NCBI GenBank assembly: GCA_028023455.1
Contig: JAQFVV010012435.1
Coordinates: 2,356,001-2,420,000, forward strand
Origin: Epiperipatus broadwayi
Lineage: Eukaryota > Onychophora > Udeonychophora > Euonychophora > Peripatidae
DNA length: 64,000 bases
Direction of reading: 5' to 3'
The position numbers were made by a program, and so were the translations under genes. Position 1 is the stretch's first letter, and each line of letters begins with the position of its first letter. Below, piece after piece: positions 58,391-64,000 of this stretch. Under the pieces are notes generated by a model, which saw only the letters and a list, made by a program, of their open reading frames with translations, was not told the origin of the DNA and did not search any database.

Positions 58391-60405
58391 TTCCTAATTA
58401 CATTTAACTATTCAAACAACATTTACACTAACTAGCCAACTACATTACAGTAAATCATACTTACCACCATTGACATCATTCTGATTTGTATTACTTCCTG
58501 TTAAACATTATACACATTTTGGATTATGCAGTACATGCAACCTACATGGCTAAATGTGTTTTTATGATTATAGACAGTAGTAAGTGGCTTAAAATGCTAT
58601 TATAAGTAATTTATGAAAAATTATGTATTAAAAAAATTAGGCAAGATAAAATTATTGTGTGAAAAAAAATAATAAGCTTATAATGAAAAGTAATAAACAT
58701 TGGAAAGTCATATCAATACTACTGAATTGTGTGTATTAACACAAATTATAAAAAAATATATTTATATGATTAAAACATAATAAGTAGAAGAAAAGTGATG
58801 CTAGTAATAATATAACAAATTATACCATGAAAAACAAAATAAGTAGAAGAATTTCTGGTACTGATTTACTTGGCTATCTACATTCCATTTTCTCTTTGTT
58901 TCTTTAAAATATTGTGTCTATATCACCAAAGAATTTTGGAATAATTAATCAATTAATTTAAGATTCAGTGTACTTTACATACCTAAAATCTAGATGTGTA
59001 TAAAATTCTAAAAAATAAAGCAAAAAAAAAAAAACATTTTCCTGTCATCCCTTTACATTAAATATTTTTTCTCTTTAATTTGTTAATAATTATTTAAAAA
59101 ATAAATTTTGTGTTCTTCATTAATTATATTATTAAAATATTTTTATTTGAAAAGCAACAAGAAACACTCCACTTAGAGATGTTCATTTAAATTGTTTTAT
59201 TTTTAATTTTTTTTTGGTTTTTAATTTTAAAAAAGATAAAAATAAATCTTCATACATTCTCCATTTAGAGATCTCCAATCATTTATGATGGGGAGAAAAG
59301 AGATAAAAAAGTAGTTTAATGTGATTTTGCATGATCCATGCATGCTGTCTATAAACTACTCGATTTAAAATGAAATTGATGATGCCTTTTATTTTGGATT
59401 TTTGTGAAGCCAAAAAGTATACAACTGTCAGGCAGATAGTGGGAATCCAAATAAATAAGAAAGAAGTTTCATGTTAAGCTTTTTTTTATAATTGTTGTTT
59501 CAAATCCAGCCAGTTGATTTTTATTTAGATTATTGATTTGATTTATAATTTGTATTGAATGTAACTAACAATTATTGTTTTCATCAAAGTTTACAATACA
59601 TTTATGATTGACTGTATTCCCTCCCCTCTTTCCCTCTTCTTACTTTTTAAAAAGCAAATAAGAAAAAAAATTAAAAATTTTAAAAATAAAATAATAAAAG
59701 TTAAAATTTCCAGTAGATCTATCAATTACAAATACTAAAAGAGGTTGTTTGAAATTACACATCAATTAATTTTGTAAGCTATTAGGTTGCATTACAATAA
59801 GAAATCCAAAAATATCTTGAAATTTTAGAATTGACTGTATTTTTCATCCTCCTTCATTTGCCCACCCTTTCCCCATATTTCAAAACCAAAGAAGAAATTG
59901 AAAAAACCAAGAATAGTAAAGGTTTGAAAAAAACAAGAACATTTCAATGAAAAGTAATGAGGTTTTTAAATTCCATTTTGAATTTATAAATTACGATAAA
60001 TCCCTTTTCCAAATCCAAAAAATCTTCAGTTGATCAATTAGCCATCTGAATATTTTGTCGTGATGTTAAAGCAGTGTTTCAAAGAAACGAAGACAAAATG
60101 GAATGTAGATAACTCAGTAAATCAGTAGCAAATTTCTTTTATAAATATAAGGTTAAAAGAGAGATTCAAATGTTTTTAAACATGGAAAGACTATTGGATA
60201 TTTTAATTTAGATTTTGTTTTACTGGAAAAATTGTGGCAGCATATTAATTAATGCATAAATGTTTAGAAAAATACATGACTTCCAAAAAAAATGTATTAA
60301 TCAGAATAAAAATGAAATTTACATTGTTTCAAGTTGTGCAATTTTAGAGTTATGCAAATTAAAAAAAACATATACAAATAAAAATCTTTTAGACTAGAGT
60401 AACAA
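58391..60405. other. AT-rich DNA, no gene recognised
   Basis: Nothing recognised. Confidence 0.5.
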
Positions 60406-60514
60406 AACAAAACTATCTCCATAGAGTAGTGACACCCTGTGCCAAACAGAGTAATAAATGGATGCCAGAAGGCTTAGTGCATAAAATCCCTATCTAGTGC
60501 CTACTCATCCAATA

Positions 60515-60556
60515 TCCCCAGACTAGTTTCTGGCTTGTAGCCTTTGTCAGTGAGGA
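60515..60556 (-). ncRNA. type I hammerhead, F4 left arm, G8 mutated
   Basis: Minus strand: TCCTCA (complement of 60,551-60,556) pairs with TGGGGA (60,515-60,520), 6 bp with one G-U. Core CTGACAA (60,544-60,550; G8 is A). Stem II GGC/GCC with loop TACAA, an A on each side. GAA intact (60,528-60,530), stem III AC-TA-GT, C17 (60,521). Everything but G8 fits. Confidence 0.68.
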
Positions 60557-60603
60557 GCCTTGGATCTGAGAGCACTGCACCTAGATCTTAGGATCTAATG
60601 CAA

Positions 60604-60645
60604 CCCTCACTGACAAAGTCCACAAGCTAGAAACTAGTCTGGGGA
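60604..60645 (+). ncRNA. type I hammerhead, F4 right arm, G8 mutated
   Basis: CCCTCA (60,604-60,609), CTGACAA (60,610-60,616), AGTCCACAAGCTA, GAA (60,630-60,632), ACTAGT, C17 (60,639), TGGGGA (60,640-60,645). Stem I is 5 bp. Same G8 to A change as the left arm. Stem II is weaker. Confidence 0.62.
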
Positions 60646-61064
60646 TATTGATGAGTAGGCACTAGATAGGAATTTTATGCACTAAGCCTTCTGGCATCCA
60701 TTGATTACTCTGTTTGGCACAGGGTGCACTACTGTATGGAGAGAGTTTTGCCTTGTTTAATAACAATTGTGTGCTAGTATAAGAGATGGTGATCATGTGA
60801 TGTTTAGTGGTTTTGGACCAGAGTAAAAAGTGGAATCCAACTTTTACTTATAATGATTTCTTTGACAATTCTATGATTTATGTAAGCTTGGGTTGCTATC
60901 ATGTGACATATTTATAATCACTTAACTATTGAAAAGTTAATATTTATAATTTAAATACTACTTATGTTCCTGTTATAAACATGAAATAGGAAAAGATATA
61001 CTCATATTAAGTATATTATTTGCTGAGCATTTGTCAGATTCATAGCAATCGATTGTTCTGCAGT

Positions 61065-61386
61065 TTATAAAACAATTTTAAAATTTATTGGACACAATAA
61101 TTATCTGTATAATAAAGCAAAAAAGCACTCTGAATACAGATCATTATTTATTGAACACAAGTGCATGTCTGATCATGTATTTGATTCAAATGTAAAAACA
61201 TTTTGTGCGGAAAGAGATGATAGGAAACATAGATATAAAGAAGCAGAGGGTATTTCTAGAGATCCCTATGCAATTAATAAAAAAGAACCAATCATTCTAT
61301 TATCAAAAAATGGAATATATAAATATCTAATTTGCATAATGTACAATAGGTTTTTTAAATTATTTTATGAATTGTGGAACAGTTGA
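61065..61386 (+). pseudogene. possible GIY-YIG nuclease tail of a retroelement
   Basis: The open frame around 61,165-61,386 reads on from upstream codons (HSEYRSLFIEHKCMSDHVFD). The order SLFIEH..SDHVFDSNVK..AERDDRKHRYKEAEGI is reminiscent of the C-terminal part of Penelope-type GIY-YIG domains (S.xAEHxxxTGHxIxWxxxKIL.xExxxxKRxxxEA). The GIY-YIG core itself is not seen and the resemblance is weak. It could equally be a chance frame. Confidence 0.3.
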
Positions 61387-61389
61387 TCG

Positions 61390-62220
61390 CTATGAATCTG
61401 ATGAATTAGTTAAAAGCATTCACAGCAAATAGACTTAATAAATTATAATTTTTCTTGTTTCATGCCTTTAATGTGAAGATAAATATTACAGCTTGCACAA
61501 GAAAAGAGGCAATTAATTTTTTAGAATTTAAATAACAATAAATAGAAATGGGTTTTTAAAGTTGCAAAAATGAAATATTAAAATTAATATCCATTTAAAA
61601 AAGATATATTTGCCTGTTTAATGCAGTTTCTTTAAATTTCTAAAAGGCAAAAGTCTCAACCTGTATAACCCTTAGACCAGGTGGCAATAAATTGAACATT
61701 TTAAAGTTTGTAAGTGATTTACACTTACAAATATCTAGTTTTATACAAAATATAGATTCTTATCTAAATAACAATAAATAGGATTATGAATATTATAAAA
61801 AACATTTTTTAATAATCTGCATTCAAAACAATTTTTATATTTTGCTTGTTTAATAGGATTATTTAATTTCTAGAAAGATAAAAATCTCAAGACTGCTGCA
61901 GTTCAAATATTGGGAGTTCTTTGTCTATTTTACTTAGACTACTGTAAAACATGGAATCCATCTTTTGTCTACAGAGTGTCTTGACAACTGATATTAGATT
62001 TTAGGGCATGTATAAACTTTGGATGCTATTAAGTGATATATACATATATTGTAATAGTGGAATTTGAGTTCAAACTCTGTGATTTTTTTATTTAATATTG
62101 GTCATGCTCTGCTAATAACAATGTAACAAAAGAAATAACATATAAATACAAGATATAAATATTCAGCATTTTAATTACTATACACAATTGGTAAATTAAT
62201 ACACTATACAGGTTTTAACC
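61390..62220. other. AT-rich DNA, no gene recognised
   Basis: The phrase 'tctaaa..aac..ataaatag' and 'gcctgttta.t.cag' recur near 61.5-61.9 kb, an old diverged tandem repeat at most. Confidence 0.45.
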
Positions 62221-62224
62221 TGCA

Positions 62225-62545
62225 TATATAAGTAATGTATGCAGGATTTGAACTCAGATTTTTACACGACACCCAACTCTCCATGCCATCTCATATTGCT
62301 AACCCACCTGATACACACACATGTTGAAAAGATAAATAATCACCAATATCCATATTTCATGCTAAACCAGCACTCATCAGTTGGTCCAGATTACCATCTC
62401 CACACATATATACAATCAGTGCTCAGCTTTATATTAAGATAGCCAATCTTCATACTTTAATAAACAGGCTTCAAACTAATCCAACCCACAATTCTTCAGC
62501 CTTCCATTTTATTGAAAATCTGATGATGGAATGTTCAAAGCCCAT
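62225..62545 (-). repeat. HHR/tRNA-like family F2, copy 7 (full length)
   Basis: Minus strand: ctttgaacattccatcatca start, body (62,400-62,520), hammerhead (62,393-62,337), then the tRNA-like tail with TATGAGATGG (A-box region) and TGAGTTCAAATCCTGC (B box) at 62,240-62,300. About 320 bp. The reference copy for the family. Confidence 0.82.
62337..62393 (-). ncRNA. type I hammerhead ribozyme, F2 copy 7
   Basis: Minus strand: stem I has two helices, TAATC/GATTA (62,389-62,393 with 62,337-62,341) and ACCAA/TTGGT (62,381-62,385 with 62,342-62,346), separated by an internal loop TGG. Core CTGATGA (62,374-62,380). Stem II GTGCT/AGCAT closes with G-U. GAA intact (62,356-62,358). Stem III has 2 firm bp (AT/AT). 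A17 at 62,347. The internal loop of stem I is where natural hammerheads contact loop II. Confidence 0.78.
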
Positions 62546-62699
62546 GTTAGGGCAAAGGTTGTCATCCTATCCGTGTTGGCATTTAAATTATTCTGATCCC
62601 TCATGTACAGGAGAATAATCCATTTTCACATACATATGCGAGGGATGGGCATATCTTTGATACACTATGTTTCAATGTGTAAATTAATACACTATACAG

Positions 62700-62832
62700 A
62701 CTTAAACCTGCATATACATGTAATATATGCAGGATTCGAACTCAGACTTTCACATGATCCCCAACTCTCCATGCCATCTCATATTTCTGACTCACCTAAT
62801 CACACACATGTTGAAAAGATAAATAATCACCT
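62700..62832 (-). repeat. HHR/tRNA-like family F2, copy 8, cut at the ribozyme
   Basis: Only the tRNA-like tail portion is present, with atgcaggattcgaactcaga (B box on the minus strand). Similarity stops after aaataatcacc, two bases from the point corresponding to the hammerhead cleavage site of copy 7. It is followed directly by the start of the inverted copy 9. Confidence 0.75.
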
Positions 62833-62844
62833 TGGTACTAATGT

Positions 62845-63125
62845 GAGCTTTGAACATTCTGTCATCAGATTTTCAATGAAATGGAAGGCTGAAGAGTTGT
62901 GGGTTGGAGTAGTTTGAAGCCTGTCCATTAAAGTATGAAGATTGGCTATTTTAATATAAAGCTGAGCACTGATTGTATATATGTGTGGAGATGGTAATCT
63001 GGACCAACTGATGAGTAATGGTTTAGCACAAAATACATGTATTGGTGATTATTTATCTTTTCAACATGTGTGTGATCAAGTGGGTCAGCAACGAGATGGC
63101 ATGGATAGTTGGGGGTCATATACAC
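62845..63125 (+). repeat. HHR/tRNA-like family F2, copy 9
   Basis: Plus orientation: gctttgaacattctgtcat start, body, hammerhead (62,995-63,051), tail with ACGAGATGGCATGG, truncated before the B box. Inverted relative to copies 7 and 8. Confidence 0.8.
62995..63051 (+). ncRNA. hammerhead, F2 copy 9, G12 mutated
   Basis: TAATC (62,995-62,999), TGG, ACCAA (63,003-63,007), CTGATGA (63,008-63,014), stem-loop II, AAA for GAA (63,030-63,032), stem III ATA-CA-TGT with one G-U, A17 (63,041), TTGGT and GATTA (63,042-63,051). Only the G12 change breaks the motif. Confidence 0.68.
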
Positions 63126-64000
63126 AATTGAGTAATTGATCTTTAAATATAAACAGAAGGGTATTATGTCATTGTTGGATGTATATGTGGAATTATATGT
63201 TGGCATAATTGAACTATTGAATAAAGTATGTATATATTCTGATTAAAATATTTAATCTGTTTAAAGTGATATTTAAAATATTAGTTATTTTCTATACAAC
63301 AAATGAGTATAACAAATGTCAAAAAAATTTTTTTAATGTAACTTGAATACATTTTTGAATTCCAACTTATAAAATTATATATATTTTAATAACAGGAAAT
63401 ACGAATTTATTGGAAAGAAAATTAAATGAATGAATGAGCAAATGAGCTTGACCCGAATGAGGTTAAATATTATGACAATGTAATAAGAAAAAGAAATATT
63501 ATAGAACATCACTTTTAAAAAGAAAAAGAATAAGAACTCCAAATTTTAATTAATTCATATTAACAATTTGGTAATATAAATCTAGTGGATACATTTATAA
63601 TTTACTTTGAAGCATAATGAATAAAACTGAGTGAATAATAAAACTTATGCCTGTTTGGGATACTCCATTTTTTCTGCTGAGAATCTATATATAGTAACAT
63701 CAAATTCAAATTCGTCTTAGGGGTGATAAAAAAATAATTAAATAAATGAAATATAAATTTGTAAAATCACTTAAAGAAATAAGCAATTGCATTATTAATG
63801 CACAATTGTAATTCATGATAAACGTGCTAAATACAAGTATAATTCAAAAATCACCATCTGGGAAGCTCACCGTAGAATCAACCCTGAAATCATCTCAATT
63901 ACCCCAATGCTTGAAATCACTAATCATAGAATTACTTTGATTTTCATGTTCTTAGCTTTAGAACCTAATTTTTAAACTACCTAGTAAAAGTAAATCTGGG
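63126..64000. other. AT-rich DNA, no gene recognised
   Basis: Nothing recognised up to the window end. Confidence 0.5.

Larger units (their letters stand above)
60410..60760. repeat. fold-back family F4, copy 3 (best preserved)
   Basis: Two near-identical arms, minus (60,410-60,600) and plus (60,585-60,755), with ataaaatccctatctagtgc, ctactcatccaatatcccca, gactagtttctggcttgta mirrored by tacaagctagaaactagtc, tggggatattgatgagtagg, cactagataggaattttatg. The arms look about 95% alike. Each contains a hammerhead. Confidence 0.88.

Noticed and set aside
62603-63206. Frames of 104 and 86 codons on opposite strands
   Set aside because: Both run through F2 repeats in inverted orientation (shared peptide THVEKINNH is repeat-derived).
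1-64000. Naming the species or phylum
   Set aside because: The repeat types occur in molluscs, flatworms, cnidarians, rotifers and arthropods; no host coding gene is present to decide.

Overview
This window is AT-rich eukaryotic DNA (roughly three quarters A+T by eye). I find no intact host gene, rRNA, true tRNA or CRISPR array. The contents (TA, TAA and CA microsatellites, tRNA-derived SINEs, a hAT DNA transposon, an RTE-type LINE, Penelope-like elements, many fold-back repeats) indicate intergenic or intronic DNA of an invertebrate metazoan. I cannot name the phylum from the sequence alone. All recognisable coding sequence belongs to decayed transposable elements. Most open frames are short, accidental products of AT-rich or repeated DNA.

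Layout. 1-12.9 kb: sparse, with a SINE-like relic (790-919), a tandem pair of repeats with a hammerhead-like motif (3.66-4.33 kb) and a 550-bp fold-back (9.15-9.70 kb). 13.05-16.41 kb: a Penelope-like retroelement complex, with a 3' fragment tail-to-tail with a 5'-truncated copy, which is head-to-head with a longer copy carrying reverse transcriptase and GIY-YIG endonuclease relics. 18.01-20.06 kb: an array of about 408-bp units, half in each orientation, each unit built around a type I hammerhead ribozyme (HHR). 22-24.4 kb: fold-back repeats and a relative of the 408-bp family. 28-39 kb: SINEs with target-site duplications and many copies of a family in which an HHR is followed by a tRNA-like pol III box. 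39.898-43.970 kb: a complete-length hAT transposon with terminal inverted repeats and an 8-bp target duplication, broken by a fold-back insertion and a SINE. 45.05-46.81 kb: an RTE-type LINE relic split by another fold-back with a 14-bp target duplication. 48-61 kb: a further HHR fold-back family, simple repeats and a small MITE-like element. 62.2-63.1 kb: more HHR/tRNA-like copies, in inverted arrangement.

The most notable theme is recurrent small self-cleaving ribozyme motifs. At least four unrelated repeat families, and probably six or more, contain the pattern CUGANGA, stem II, GAA, minimal stem III, NUH, with a stem I that pairs across the motif. Known parallels are the hammerheads in Penelope-like element pLTRs, the Schistosoma Sm-alpha SINE-like repeats and metazoan retrozymes. 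Here they occur together with a Penelope-like element, the kind of machinery proposed to mobilise such RNAs. Much of the catalytic decay falls at CpG positions of the core (N7-G8 and 11.1-G12), as expected from methylation-driven mutation. All of this was read by eye; no folding program, database search or alignment tool was run.
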